Part shown: one piece after another, positions 12,301 through 21,525 of the stretch
Position numbering within the stretch: position 1 is the first letter of the stretch
Layout: the number at the start of each line of letters is the position of its first letter
Program-made: the position numbers and the translations under genes
NCBI GenBank assembly: GCA_963763215.1
Contig: CAVXNX010000002.1
Coordinates: 310,001 to 374,000 of the forward strand
Length of the DNA: 64,000 bases
Reading direction: 5' to 3'
DNA from: DASQZK01 sp963763215
GTDB taxonomy: Bacteria; Bacteroidota; Bacteroidia; Bacteroidales; GCA-2748055
Notes under the pieces: generated by a model
Database searches by the model: none
Seen by the model: the letters and a program-made list of their open reading frames with translations, nothing else
What the model was told of the DNA's origin: nothing

Positions 12301-13639
12301 AGCTTTCCTCGACAGCCTGGACGGTTATTATATGTCAAAAAATGACAAATATCCATCAAAAAATGACAGACCTGCCGTCGCTTCAAAGCTTGACGGCCGC
12401 GTTTTGTATTTCCCGTATGCCCGTGATACTGTCCATGCCCTCGCCGCAGCGGCACGATCCTGCGGAATCGCCTCCGAGGTTTTACCCATGACGGGACCGG
12501 AGGATGTCAGGCTGGCGAGGAAAATGACCAACGGCCAGGAATGCTTTCCCCTGGTCTGCACCACCGGAAGCTTTATCCGTAAGATCCTCGAGCCGGGAGC
12601 GGATCCGGAAAAGATGGCCTTTTTCATGCCCGATCACAACGGGCCCTGCCGGTTTGGGGAATACAACAAGTTGCACCGGATCCTCTTTGACAGGCTCGGA
12701 TTTTCAAACGTGGAAATCATCACGCCAAGCAATGACAATTCATACGCGGAGCTTGTGCCGGGGAAGGCCGGCCGGTTCAGGCTGAATGCCTGGAAGGGGA
12801 TCGTTGCCATCGATATCCTGAAGAAGCTCCTGCAGGAACGCAAGCCTTACGAACTCGTGCCCGGGACGACCCGCCAGGTCTACGATTTCTGGCTCAACAG
12901 CGTGATCAGTTCGGTTGAACAGGGTTCGAAGGGGCTCAGTTCGGTCCTCGAAGAGGCGGGAAAATCTTTTGCAGAAATTCCCCTGAGCAACGGACATCGA
13001 AAACCGCTGATCGCCATTCTCGGTGAGACCTTCATGCGTGACAATCCCTATTGCAGCGGATTTGTCGTCGATAAGCTCGAAGCCCTGGGTGCCGAGACGA
13101 TCATGGGGCCTTTCAGTGAATGGCCGTTGTATTCCACTTACCGTTACCAGCGTGACAGTCACTGGAAACGTGATCCCATAGGCGTGGTGAAAGCCATGGT
13201 GCAAATGGCAGGGCAGCGTTATACTGCCGGGGCGCTGTGGAAAAAAGTGCTCCACCTGGTCGATGCGGAAACAGAGGTGAACCTGGAGGAAATGATCAGA
13301 CACAGTGCACCTTACATCCATAAAGACTATGACGGTGACCCGGTCATCGCCATCGGTTCGGCTGCCAGGCTGGCGGAGACGGGTATCGACGGTGTGGTCT
13401 ACATCCTTCCCTTCACATGTATGCCCGGTACCCTGGTCACGTCGCTGAGTACGGATGTCCGCAACGATCATTACGGCATTCCATGGGAAAATATCGCCTT
13501 CGACGGACAGGAAGATGCCAGCCTCGATATCCGGTTGCAGGCATTCATGCACCAGGCCCGTGAATTTGCAGTGAGCCGCAAACGACGCAAGCCATCGGCC
13601 GGCAGGACCGGGACGGCAGGGGTAAGTCAAGGGCGGTAA
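9383..13639 (+). CDS. Double activase of the 2-hydroxyacyl-CoA dehydratase type fused to a DUF2229-like domain
   Basis: 1418 residues, intact. Two successive ASKHA ATPase domains of the BcrAD/BadF/HgdC family: domain 1 (about 1-285) with GLDIGSISVN, EMGGEDSK, CAAGTGSFLDQQ and GRCSVFAKSDM; domain 2 (about 318-600) with GIDVGSLSTN, EIGGQDSK, CAAGTGSFLEEQ and GDRCTVFMESDL. In HgdC the Cys of CAAGTG and of RCxVF bind the [4Fe-4S] cluster; both pairs are present here. From about 671 (GIPRSLMLFYQEFPF) a DUF2229 / dehydratase-subunit-like region runs to the end. In this family the activator uses ATP to push one electron onto a dehydratase or reductase. No separate dehydratase subunits or acyl-CoA genes are adjacent, so the substrate is unknown. 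Monocistronic by spacing. Confidence 0.85.
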   Translation: MKINIGLDIGSISVNAVVMDPHLGVKENHYLWCMGRPFHVAVDILKTLAERYGMENIHTVAFTGSGGEQAARLTGGTFVNEIIAQSGSIAEYYPEARTVIEMGGEDSKLIFMEKARLNGHSRLSDFSLNSLCAAGTGSFLDQQAKRIGVSIENEFGELALQSKKPPRIAGRCSVFAKSDMIHLQQIATPLHDIVAGLCFAVARNFKSTLGRGKTFHPPFVFQGGVAANKGMTRAFSEVFGIPEGELIIPAWHASMGAIGALLHTLKNPDSQGPYRGTGELEDYLRKPAMDGLYHDKLSDSQVHYIKEPVRFPEGGEKLRVSLGIDVGSLSTNVVLIDKDNNVVARRYLPTASKPIEAIQRGLREIYEEAGEKVEVCSAGTTGSGRYLTGDFIGADTIRNEITAQATAAIAFDPEVDTIFEIGGQDSKYISIRNGVIVDFEMNKVCAAGTGSFLEEQAEKLGIDIAGEFSDLAFSSQCPVQLGDRCTVFMESDLNSQQQKGNSKHDLVAGLAYSIVQNYLQKVVGEKKIGDKIFFQGGVTNNKAVVAAFRQITGKPVIIPPHFDVTGAIGAAILARKAVDEGGKTQFRGFHLSSAAYKVDNFTCHECTNDCEIQRVRIDGEKKALFYGGRCEKYEKEDRKRQGTEIPDYFEERLSFLLAGYVEEPVDERRSIGIPRSLMLFYQEFPFWNAFFRELGFRVVLSSPSDQKLVKQSIEVMVSETCLPVELAHGHVLDLLKKNVDFIFMPFIINAKGKDSNPTNNPNCPWVQTYPFMIRAAFKDEKTREKFLMPALHFRYGSRVINEEMARFLSATFGIPRSATTLALRKAGTVQAAFEERVQRRGREVMASLPSGARALVLLGRPYNTGDPFLNLRLGEKLIGKNAIPIPLDYLPLEEEDIFGDYHMMYWPNGQRILAGARIIARTPGLHAVYAGNFRCGPDSFITHFVREEMKDKPWLHLEVDEHSADAGMITRIEAFLDSLDGYYMSKNDKYPSKNDRPAVASKLDGRVLYFPYARDTVHALAAAARSCGIASEVLPMTGPEDVRLARKMTNGQECFPLVCTTGSFIRKILEPGADPEKMAFFMPDHNGPCRFGEYNKLHRILFDRLGFSNVEIITPSNDNSYAELVPGKAGRFRLNAWKGIVAIDILKKLLQERKPYELVPGTTRQVYDFWLNSVISSVEQGSKGLSSVLEEAGKSFAEIPLSNGHRKPLIAILGETFMRDNPYCSGFVVDKLEALGAETIMGPFSEWPLYSTYRYQRDSHWKRDPIGVVKAMVQMAGQRYTAGALWKKVLHLVDAETEVNLEEMIRHSAPYIHKDYDGDPVIAIGSAARLAETGIDGVVYILPFTCMPGTLVTSLSTDVRNDHYGIPWENIAFDGQEDASLDIRLQAFMHQAREFAVSRKRRKPSAGRTGTAGVSQGR

Positions 13640-13734
13640 AGTGCAATCCTTTCCCACCCGTGCAAGCAGGGATAAATGCCGGATGTCACCCCATTCCCCG
13701 ATCCGGACCCAACAGGCTGCTTGAGGGAACCGGG

Positions 13735-14625
13735 TTATTTCGCAAAGACCGTCGGATGGAAATACTGCATCTGGCTGAAGAGGCTCATCAGGACATCACT
13801 GTTGAGGTAATGGCCACCGGGATATTCGGCGTAGATATGTTTGAAGCCCAGTTCGACGAGACGTTCATGAAAGGCATGGTTGGTTTTATAAAGGAAATCA
13901 TCGCGACCGATTTCCATGACGATGGCCACGTCCTTCCTGTCGCGAATATGATTCACCAGGTTGAAGCAGCTGTTGAGATGGTAATTTTCCCGGTGGGTCC
14001 AGTAGTCACCCAGCAGGTCATTGAGTTCGCCCGTTTCGTCCCAGTCGAGATCCTCGATGGCCGTGGCGGGATTTAAGACGCCGGAGCGTTCGAGGGCGAG
14101 CGAGAATTCATCGGGATACCTGCACAGCAGGCTCACCGCACCATACCCTCCCATGCTGAAACCCGCCAGGATCCGTCCATCACGGTTGGCCTGTGTCCGG
14201 AAGTGCGCATCGATGAACGCCGGAACTTCCTGCGCGGTGTAGGTGGCGAAACGGCTTTCCAGCTTGACGGGTGAATCCATATAGTAACTGTTCCCGACAA
14301 TGGGCGTGACGATGATGACCTGGAAAATATCGGTCATCTCCTTTATTTTAAGACCGGGACTGTAAAGGGTACGCAAACCTTTTTCGGTCAGGGGCTGATC
14401 ATTCGTTCCGTGCAAAAAGTAAACGACCGGGTAGGATTTCCCGCTGGCTTCATAGTCTGAAGGAAGGAAGACGAGAACGGGCAGGTCAGTGTTCATGGCT
14501 GAGCTGTGAACGATCTCCAGTTTTCCGTACGTCGGGTCGGTCTTTGGGATGTTTTTCTGAGCATGAAGAAAAGTGAATCCTGCCGACAGGAAAACGGCGA
14601 TAAAACAGACGAATATTTTTTTCAT
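13735..14625 (-). CDS. Secreted esterase, alpha/beta-hydrolase (esterase D-like)
   Basis: About 296 residues. I use the ATG at 14625, giving the signal peptide MKKIFVCFIAVFLSAGFTF followed by LHAQ; the frame is open 11 codons further up. The fold is shown by VYFLHGTND (oxyanion region), nucleophile elbow GFSMGGYGA (GxSxG, Ser about residue 170), EIGRDDFLY and a late His in YPGGHY. Such proteins hydrolyse short acyl or feruloyl-type esters in the periplasm or outside; the substrate cannot be read from the sequence. Convergent with the activase gene, with its own TAnnTTTG box 30 bases upstream. Confidence 0.82.
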   Translation of the reverse strand: MKKIFVCFIAVFLSAGFTFLHAQKNIPKTDPTYGKLEIVHSSAMNTDLPVLVFLPSDYEASGKSYPVVYFLHGTNDQPLTEKGLRTLYSPGLKIKEMTDIFQVIIVTPIVGNSYYMDSPVKLESRFATYTAQEVPAFIDAHFRTQANRDGRILAGFSMGGYGAVSLLCRYPDEFSLALERSGVLNPATAIEDLDWDETGELNDLLGDYWTHRENYHLNSCFNLVNHIRDRKDVAIVMEIGRDDFLYKTNHAFHERLVELGFKHIYAEYPGGHYLNSDVLMSLFSQMQYFHPTVFAK

Positions 14626-14655
14626 GGCGATGGAGAATGTTAACCTTGTGGTGTC

Positions 14656-14663
14656 CAAAATTA
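14656..14663 (-). promoter_or_regulatory. Possible -7 box (TAATTTTG) for the esterase gene
   Basis: CAAAATTA on the plus strand, i.e. TAnnTTTG reading toward the esterase, 30 bases before its ATG. No clear -33 TTTG at the expected distance. Confidence 0.35.
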
Positions 14664-14892
14664 AGGGTTCTTCTCCTTTTTAGCCGCACACGGTGCCGGT
14701 TTTTTGACGGATGATCATGGAACATCCAGATTTTCAGTGCTTATCATTGCAAAACGCCATTACCAGGCTGTTCACAGCTAAAACCCGGCTGTTTGTCGAT
14801 CCAAAGGTCCTGTTCAGCAAAAGGGCATTGTAAATCAGCGAAAATTGAGTGAACTTAGAGTTAAAGACCATGCGCGTTTATCCCCTGTCCAA

Positions 14893-16030
14893 ATGAAAAT
14901 TGCCTACGTTACCGATTACGATTCCACCGACATAAAAAACTGGTCGGGAACAGGATATTACATCCCGAAATGGCTCATCCGAACCGGCCATGATGTGGAT
15001 TATATCGGAAACCTGAAGATGAACGGTTATCTCAGGGAAAAGGTGAAGAAGAAAGGCTACAAGTATATGATGAACAAGGAATACGCCACGGCCCGTTCGC
15101 CACGGGTCCTTTCCGGGTATGCCCGTCAGATCCTGCAGAGAATGGATCCGGGAACCGATGTCCTATTCGGACCTTCGAGCCTCCCTTTTTCTCTTCTCGA
15201 GACCGATAAGCCCATCGTCTTCTGGACCGATGCCGTCTTTGCCTCCATGGTCAATTTTTACCCCCTTTATTCGGGGTTTTGCCGATGATACGATCGAAAA
15301 CGGCAATGCCATGGAGCAGGAAGCCCTGAACCGGTGCCGCCTGGCCATCTATTCATCCGAATGGGCCGCCCGGGGCGCCGTTGAACATTACCAGGTCGAT
15401 CCTTCCAAAATCCGCGTCGTTCCCTACGGCGCTAACCTGGATACCTATCCCGGTCCGGAAGAAGTCAGGGCACTCATTGCCTCCAGGGCAGGTACAGAAT
15501 GCCAACTGCTGTTCCTTGGGGTGAACTGGCTCAGGAAAGGGGGGCGGAAAGCGGTGGAGATTACGCGGGCTTTGCGGGAGATGGGGGTTAAGGCGACACT
15601 TTCCATTGCCGGGACCGAACCCGATGACCACGAGGAAATGCCTTCATACGTCAGACAATACGGGTTCATTTGCAAGAATACCCCCAAAGGACGGAATAAG
15701 CTCACCGACCTGATCACCCGTTCGCATTTTCTCCTCCTGCCCACTATTGCCGATTGCACACCCATCGTTTTTGCCGAATTCAACAGTTACGGCATTCCGG
15801 TGGTCACCACAAATGTCGGGGGCATCCCGAGTGTGGTGCGGGATCAGGTCAACGGGATCCTCTTCAATCCCGATTCTCCCCCGGAGGAATATGCCCGGTC
15901 CATCGCTGCGATCATGACCGACAAACACCGGTACATGGAGTTTTGTCTTTCATCCTACCAGGAATTCATCAGCCGTCTGAACTGGAATTCCGCGATGGAA
16001 AAAGTCAACAAGCTTCTCCGGGAAATCTGA
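14893..16030 (+). CDS. Glycosyltransferase, GT4/GT1-like, frameshifted
   Basis: About 379 residues. ATG at 14893 chosen (MKIAYVTDYDSTD), since the longer frame begins with TTG. The reading breaks in a tttt run at 15277-15280; removing one T joins LYSG-F to ADDTIENG. The N-terminal half has an acceptor-side Rossmann domain; the C-terminal half has LLFLGVNWLRKGG, the nucleotide-sugar E-x7-E-like segment (PIVFAEFNSYGIPVVTTN) and NVGGIPSVV. A retaining GT-B enzyme of the cell envelope or polysaccharide type is likely; donor and acceptor unknown. Convergent with thrC. Confidence 0.82.
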
Positions 16031-16051
16031 GTAACATCGGGATATTTTTCT

Positions 16052-16071
16052 TTCATTCCGGCTGGAATGAA
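16052..16071. terminator. Hairpin between convergent glycosyltransferase and thrC
   Basis: Perfect 8-base stem TTCATTCC / GGAATGAA with a GGCT loop. No T-run follows on either strand, so termination is only suggested by its place between two converging genes. Confidence 0.3.
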
Positions 16072-16084
16072 CCTTCATTCCAGG

Positions 16085-17385
16085 TCAGGACTGATCCATG
16101 AGGTACTCCCTGAAACGGTCGTATGAGGCAGGCAGCGGAACGGTTACTTTGGGTCTATCCGAGAATTTCTGCAGGTTCCCGGGCAACGGGATGGTTTCAC
16201 CCGTTGCTTCGCTGACGGTCTCCATGAATTTGGCCGGATGGGCAGTTTCCAGGAAGACGATGGCCTGTCCGGGATGGCGTCTCATGGTAAGTTTCCGAGG
16301 CCAGGTAACCGGCGGCGCCATGGGGGTCGAGCAGGTACCCGGTATCTTTTCTCACCCGCCCGATGGTTTCCCGGATCTGGTCGTCCTGACAGGCATATCC
16401 GCTGATGGCTTTGGCGATGGCCTCGTGGGAATGCCCGTAGAGGTCGAGGATCCTGGCGAAATTTGAAGGGTTTCCCACATCCATGGCATTGGCCACGGTA
16501 GCCACCGACGGACGTGGGTTGAATTCCCCGGTGCGAAGGTATTCCGGGACGATATCATTGACATTGGTCGCGGCGATGAAATGGGATACGGGCAGTCCCA
16601 TCCGGGCGGCGATGAGTCCTGCCGTCAGGTTGCCGAAGTTACCGCTTGGTACGCAGAAGACGGGATGATCCTTTTCATCGAGCTGGCGCCAGGCATCAAA
16701 ATAGTAGAATGACTGGGGAAGAAGGCGTGCCAGGTTGATAGAATTGGCCGAAGTCAGGGTCAGGCGGCCGTTGAGTGCCGTGTCGGAGAAGGCCGTCTTT
16801 ACCAGTCTCTGGCATTCGTCGAAGCTGCCGTCGATCTCCAGGGCGGTGATGTTTTCCCCGAGGGTGGTGAATTGTTTCTCCTGAATCCGGCTGACGAGAC
16901 CGCGAGGGTAGAGAATATGCACCCTGACGCCGGGAACGCCGAGAAAACCGTTGGCCACGGCACTGCCTGTGTCGCCTGACGTGGCGACAAGAACATGGAT
17001 TTCGCCGTCGTGATTCTCGGGTGAAATACCCGAGCATCCGGGCCATGAACCTTGCGCCTGCATCCTTAAAGGCCAGGGTGGGGCCGTGAAAAAGTTCGAG
17101 GGTGCTGATATTTCCCTTCACCCTCACCAGCGGCGTTGGGAAATTGATGGCTTCGGCGGCAATTTCCACAAGGTCGCTTTCGGGAATGTCGTCGCCGAAC
17201 AGGAGCCTGCTGAGGTAGACCGCGATATCCTGGAGATCGTGATGGGCGATCTCACTGAGGAAATTTTCCGGTACCCGGGGGATGCGTTCGGGCATGTACA
17301 AACCGCCGTCACGGGCCAGGCCTTTGAATACGGCCTCTTTCAGATCAACGGTCAGCGACCTGTCGTTTGTGCTGTAGTATTTCAT
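16085..17385 (-). CDS. thrC: Threonine synthase, frameshifted twice
   Basis: Turns O-phosphohomoserine into threonine with PLP. About 432 residues after correction. N-terminus MKYYSTNDRSLTV and the PLP-lysine motif HGPTLAFKDAGARF are typical. Breaks: near 17013-17020 (after MLGYFTRE, before NHDGEIHVLVATSGDTGSA) and near 16280 (between GYLASETYHE and RHPGQAIVFLETAHPAKF); at the second, one extra base clearly explains it. Last gene of the thrA-HAD-thrB-thrC operon. Its ATG lies 41 bases inside the apparent end of thrB, which may itself be an artefact (see thrB). Confidence 0.92.
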
Positions 17386-18340
17386 GAACGTTCGGGTTGC
17401 AGGTTAGGAATTGTTCCCCGAGGAGTCGTGTTCCCTGGGGAGAGATCAAGGACACATAGGTCATGTTTTCGAAATTCAGGTCATTGAAGGCTTTGGCCAT
17501 GATCGCGGCCAGTTTCACTGCGGTTGCCCGGTCGCGGCTAAAGGCAAAAACCGATGGCCCGGAACCGGAAATATTGGCGCCGAGTGCCCCTTCGGCGATG
17601 AGTTTCTGTTTCAGCTCGAGATAACCGGGGATCAGGATGGCGCGCACGGGCTCGGCGATGACGTCTTCAAGGGACCGGCCGATGAGGCCGTAATCGGACG
17701 TGGTTATTCCGGCCACGAGTCCGGCGATATTTCCGCATTGACGGAGCGTTTTGCGCAGGGGCATTTCCGGCGGGATAAGCCGGCGGCTGTCGGAGGTCCG
17801 GATTTCAATATCGGGATGGACAACCGTGCAATACAGCGAATCCGGGGCTGTCAGCCTGATCACATCGATGGGATCATAATCGCGGATCAGGACGAAGCCG
17901 CCGAGCAGGGCGGGGGCAATGTTGTCGGCATGGATGCTCCCGCTGGCGATGAATTCTCCTTTCAGCGCATGGGGGATGAGCTCATTGACCGAGAGGGGCC
18001 GGCCCAGGAGTTCGTTCACCCCGAATACGGCGGCGGCACAGCTTGCGGCACTCGAGCCGATCCCCGAGCCGGGGTTGATCTTTTTTTCGAAGATCAGGTC
18101 GAAGCCGCGGTCGATGTGCAGATCGTCGAGCAGGGCCCTGACGGCCACGGAGGCGACATTTTTTTCGGGGTCATCCGGCAGGCAGCAATCCGTCTCGTTC
18201 ACGATACCGATGGTGCCGCTCTCGTTGGTCTCGATGCGCAAGATGTCACCCGGCTGCTCAATGGCAAAACCCATCAGGTCGAATCCGGGGCCGACGTTCG
18301 AGATGGTCGCAGGAGCAAAAACCCGCACAGTTTTTTTCAT
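17345..18340 (-). CDS. thrB: Homoserine kinase
   Basis: GHMP-family kinase that phosphorylates homoserine. About 331 residues; start at 18340 (MKKTVRVFAPATISNVGPG), 7 bases after the HAD gene's stop. The ATP motif is PGSGIGSSAASCAAAVFG, and the late motif GANISGSGPSVFAF is present. The C-terminus runs 41 bases into thrC, which is unusual. If one G of the gggg run (minus strand, 17416-17419) were extra, the protein would end GTRLLGNNS at a stop near 17404-17406, about 20 bases before thrC, so the overlap may be an assembly artefact like the other extra bases here. Confidence 0.92.
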   Translation of the reverse strand: MKKTVRVFAPATISNVGPGFDLMGFAIEQPGDILRIETNESGTIGIVNETDCCLPDDPEKNVASVAVRALLDDLHIDRGFDLIFEKKINPGSGIGSSAASCAAAVFGVNELLGRPLSVNELIPHALKGEFIASGSIHADNIAPALLGGFVLIRDYDPIDVIRLTAPDSLYCTVVHPDIEIRTSDSRRLIPPEMPLRKTLRQCGNIAGLVAGITTSDYGLIGRSLEDVIAEPVRAILIPGYLELKQKLIAEGALGANISGSGPSVFAFSRDRATAVKLAAIMAKAFNDLNFENMTYVSLISPQGTRLLGEQFLTCNPNVHEILQHKRQVADR

Positions 18341-18347
18341 TGTTCCG

Positions 18348-19019
18348 TTATTTTGTATTAAAACCCTCAAGGGATTTCAGCATGGAGAGGTCAAAATCCC
18401 TGAGGTTTTTCAGTTTGATATCGGCCAATCCGAATCCGGGGTGGTCGAAATGCCCGGCATCGGGCACGGCGACCGCCTGCATCAGGGCAGCCTTGGCGGC
18501 GATGAGGCCGTTGAGGGAGTCTTCGAATGCCAGGCAGAGTGAAGGCTCTGTTTTCAGCAATGCGGCCGCAGAAAGGTAAACGCCGGGATGGGGTTTGCCA
18601 TGCGGCTCATTTTCAGCAGAGTACAACACGTCAAAATAATCCCTCAGGCCGAATCGGTCGACAAAAGTGTCGATCAGTGTCATGGATGATGAGGAGGCCA
18701 AAGCCATGTTAAGTCCCGTGGAGGAGATGAGATCCAGGATATATTCAGCGCCATCCATCAGTCCGGCGCCGGTTTTGAAATATTCAAGAATGAGTTCATC
18801 GTATTCCTTTTCCATGGCTTCGAAATCGGGCGAGGGCCAGGGGAAACGGCTGTACCAGTAACGGATCTGTTCATCGGTGCGCAAGCCAAAGGTGGTTTGT
18901 TGCATTTCTTTGGTAATGGGGATACCGCGCCGGCTGAAAACCTTCCGTTCCGTTTCCTGCCAGTAGGGTTCGGTGTCGATGAGCAAACCATCCATATCGA
19001 AGATCACACTTTTTATCAT
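18348..19019 (-). CDS. HAD-family phosphatase (HxpB/beta-phosphoglucomutase-like) inside the thr operon
   Basis: 223 residues. Motif I FDMDGLLIDTEP with both Asp, motif II ASSSS, motif III GKPHPGVYL, motif IV FEDSLNGLIAAKAA. A helical cap sits between motif I and II. The best guess is a sugar-phosphate or hexitol-phosphate phosphatase. It begins 9 bases after thrA and ends 7 bases before thrB, so it is co-transcribed with threonine synthesis; a role there (for example removing a side product) is inference only. Confidence 0.85.
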   Translation of the reverse strand: MIKSVIFDMDGLLIDTEPYWQETERKVFSRRGIPITKEMQQTTFGLRTDEQIRYWYSRFPWPSPDFEAMEKEYDELILEYFKTGAGLMDGAEYILDLISSTGLNMALASSSSMTLIDTFVDRFGLRDYFDVLYSAENEPHGKPHPGVYLSAAALLKTEPSLCLAFEDSLNGLIAAKAALMQAVAVPDAGHFDHPGFGLADIKLKNLRDFDLSMLKSLEGFNTK

Positions 19020-19028
19020 GGCTGTCGT

Positions 19029-21455
19029 TCAGAGGTTAGCCACCCGGATGACATCGGCGAAAACGCCGGCAGCGGTTACGGCGGCTCCGGCACCGTAACC
19101 CCTGATCACCATCGGTTGTTCGCGGTAACGTTCGGTGGTGATGAGAATGATGTTATTGCTGTCGGCCAGTTCGAATGCCGGATGTGACTTGTCCACTTCG
19201 AGAAGCTCGACGCGTCCTTTTCCGTTGTCGAGCCTGGCCACAAATCTCCAGCGCCGGCCTTTCTCTTCGAGTTTTTCCCGCATGGCTTCGAATTTGCCAT
19301 CAAGTTTCCGGATCTCTTTCCAGAAGTCGTCGAGGGAACCCTGGAAACACGAATCGGGCAAAAACCTCTTCATTTCGATCTGGCTCTCTTCCAGGGTATA
19401 TCCCGATTCGCGCGACAGGATCAGGAGTTTGCGCATCACATCGGTGCCGCTGAGGTCTATCCGCGGATCCGGCTCCGAAAAGCCTTTTTCCCTGGCCAGC
19501 TCAACGGCACGGCTCAACGGGATGTCCTTGCTGATGGTGTTGAAAATGAAATTCAGTGTCCCCGAAAGCACCGCTTCCAGCGCAATGATCTGATCACCGC
19601 TGCGGATGAGATCATTGATGGTGTTGATGATGGGGAGGCCGGCTCCCACGTTGGTTTCAAAAATAAACCGCACCCCTCTCTGCCGGGCTTTCTGCTTAAG
19701 TTCACGGTAGGATTTATATTCCGATGAACAGGCGATCTTGTTGGCCGTGACCACGGAAACATAATGATCGAAGAGGTGCCCGTACTGGGCAGAGATCTCG
19801 TTGCTGGCCGTACAATCGATAAACACGGGGTTGCGGAGGTTCAGCTCGGCGATGGTGCGGATGTACTCCCCGAGGTTCATTTTGCTGCCCTCATTGAGCT
19901 TTTTGAGGTAATGCGACAGGTCGATGCCTTCGCCGTCGATGATCATCTGCCGCGAATTGGCGATGCCGGTGACATTGATCTTCAGGTTGTGTTCCTTCAT
20001 GAGGTATTCCTGCTGGGCCTGGATCTGTGACAGGAGATCCCGGCCCACATTGCCGGTTCCCACCAGGTAAAGATGAAGTTCCTTATAATGGGAGAGGAAG
20101 AATCCTTCATGGATGACGTTCAGGGCCTTTTTCAGGGAATCCTGCCGGATGACCACCGAGATGTTCAGCTCGGATGATCCCTGGGCGGTGGCGATGACCG
20201 AAATCCCGTTCCGGCCCAGCGAGGTGAAGAGATTGGCCGAGATGCCCGGTGTGTTTCTCATCTTTTCGCCCACGATGGCAATGATGGAAAGATCTTTCTC
20301 CACCTGGATCTCGATGATCTTTTTTATATCCACTTCAGCGTGGAATTCTTCGTTCAGTGAGGCCAGGGCCCTGGCGGTATCGTTGGGGGAAATGGCGAAA
20401 CTGATCGAATATTCGGACGAAGCCTGGGTGATCAGGATGATGTTGACGTCCTTGCGGGCAAGAGCGGAGAAGAGACGCATGGATATGCCGGTCACACCCG
20501 GCAGACCGCTGCCCTGAAGGGTGACCAGGTCGACGCGGTCGATCGAAGAGATTCCCTTGATCGGGCTCTCCGTGGAATTGCCGCCTTCATGAGAGATGAG
20601 GGTGCCGGGGGAATCGGTGTTGAAGGTGTTCTTGATCCATATCGGGATATTCTTCTGGTAGGCCGGGTGAAGGGTCGGGGTATACAGGACCTTGGCGCCG
20701 AAATGCGAGAGTTCGAGGGCTTCCGAGTAGCTCAGTTTTTCGATGACGTAAGCCTTGCTGACTTTCCGCGGGTCGGCGGTCATGAATCCGTCGACATCGG
20801 TCCAGATTTCGAGGACTTCGGCATTGGCAGCGCCGGCAATGATGGCGGCGGTGTAATCGGAGCCTCCCCGCCCGAGGGTGGTGATGTCCCCATTCTCGTT
20901 GGCGGCGATGAAGCCCGGGACCACCATAATCCCCTTCTCTGCCCTGAGCATTTCCGCGATGAGGTTGTTGGTCACTTCGAAATCGACCTGTGCGCTGCCA
21001 AAATTGCTGTCGGTCCGGATAAAATGCCGCATGTCCATGCATGTTGCCGATTCCAGGACGTTCGTCAGGATGAAGGATGACAGCCGCTCGCCGAAACTCA
21101 GCAGGTGATCCTGGGTTTTTGGGGTCAGGTCGCCCACCAGGAAGATCCCGTAAAGGAGATCTTTGAATTCATTAATGAGTTTATTGACATAGAGGTCAAC
21201 ACCCTCCCGTCGCTTACGGGTGATCAGCTGTACAACCACCTCATGATGACGCCTCCGGATGTCTTCGATCTCCCGGGCGTATTCTTCATTCCGTGTTCTG
21301 GCCATCTCACTGATCCTGATGATCTGGTCGGTGACGCCCCTGAAGGCCGATATCACCACCACACAGGGGGATTTCTGTGATTCAACGATCTTTTTCACCC
21401 GTTTTATGGCCTCGGGTGTACCGACCGATGATCCTCCGAACTTAAGAACTTTCAT
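19029..21455 (-). CDS. thrA: Bifunctional aspartate kinase / homoserine dehydrogenase
   Basis: 808 residues, intact, typical of ThrA. Kinase domain starts MKVLKFGGSSVGTPEAI and has GRGGSDYTAAIIA; two ACT regulatory segments lie about 305-460 (ISMRLFSALARKDVN, GISANLFTSLGRNGIS); the dehydrogenase has the NAD(P) motif LVGTGNVGRDLL and the catalytic stretch EAVLSGTLNFIFN. Performs the first and third steps from aspartate to threonine/methionine. The ACT domains imply feedback control by threonine. First gene of the thr operon; no attenuator peptide is evident upstream. Confidence 0.95.
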   Translation of the reverse strand: MKVLKFGGSSVGTPEAIKRVKKIVESQKSPCVVVISAFRGVTDQIIRISEMARTRNEEYAREIEDIRRRHHEVVVQLITRKRREGVDLYVNKLINEFKDLLYGIFLVGDLTPKTQDHLLSFGERLSSFILTNVLESATCMDMRHFIRTDSNFGSAQVDFEVTNNLIAEMLRAEKGIMVVPGFIAANENGDITTLGRGGSDYTAAIIAGAANAEVLEIWTDVDGFMTADPRKVSKAYVIEKLSYSEALELSHFGAKVLYTPTLHPAYQKNIPIWIKNTFNTDSPGTLISHEGGNSTESPIKGISSIDRVDLVTLQGSGLPGVTGISMRLFSALARKDVNIILITQASSEYSISFAISPNDTARALASLNEEFHAEVDIKKIIEIQVEKDLSIIAIVGEKMRNTPGISANLFTSLGRNGISVIATAQGSSELNISVVIRQDSLKKALNVIHEGFFLSHYKELHLYLVGTGNVGRDLLSQIQAQQEYLMKEHNLKINVTGIANSRQMIIDGEGIDLSHYLKKLNEGSKMNLGEYIRTIAELNLRNPVFIDCTASNEISAQYGHLFDHYVSVVTANKIACSSEYKSYRELKQKARQRGVRFIFETNVGAGLPIINTINDLIRSGDQIIALEAVLSGTLNFIFNTISKDIPLSRAVELAREKGFSEPDPRIDLSGTDVMRKLLILSRESGYTLEESQIEMKRFLPDSCFQGSLDDFWKEIRKLDGKFEAMREKLEEKGRRWRFVARLDNGKGRVELLEVDKSHPAFELADSNNIILITTERYREQPMVIRGYGAGAAVTAAGVFADVIRVANL

Positions 21456-21477
21456 AATACATCCGGCATTAATGGTT

Positions 21478-21502
21478 AAAAAAAGGGGGCCCTGAAGCCC
21501 CC
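21478..21502 (-). terminator. Rho-independent terminator after fabD
   Basis: Reading on the minus strand: GGGGGC stem (21502-21497), TTCAGG loop, GCCCCC (21490-21485), then seven T (21484-21478). It separates fabD from the thr operon. Confidence 0.75.
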
Positions 21503-21525
21503 AATAAGGTATGAAGGGCGTCTCG

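Noticed and set aside
12740..13657. Minus-strand open frame of 305 codons
   Set aside because: Shadow of the 3' part of the activase gene.
17411..18361. Plus-strand open frame of 316 codons
   Set aside because: Opposite strand of thrB; no recognisable motif.
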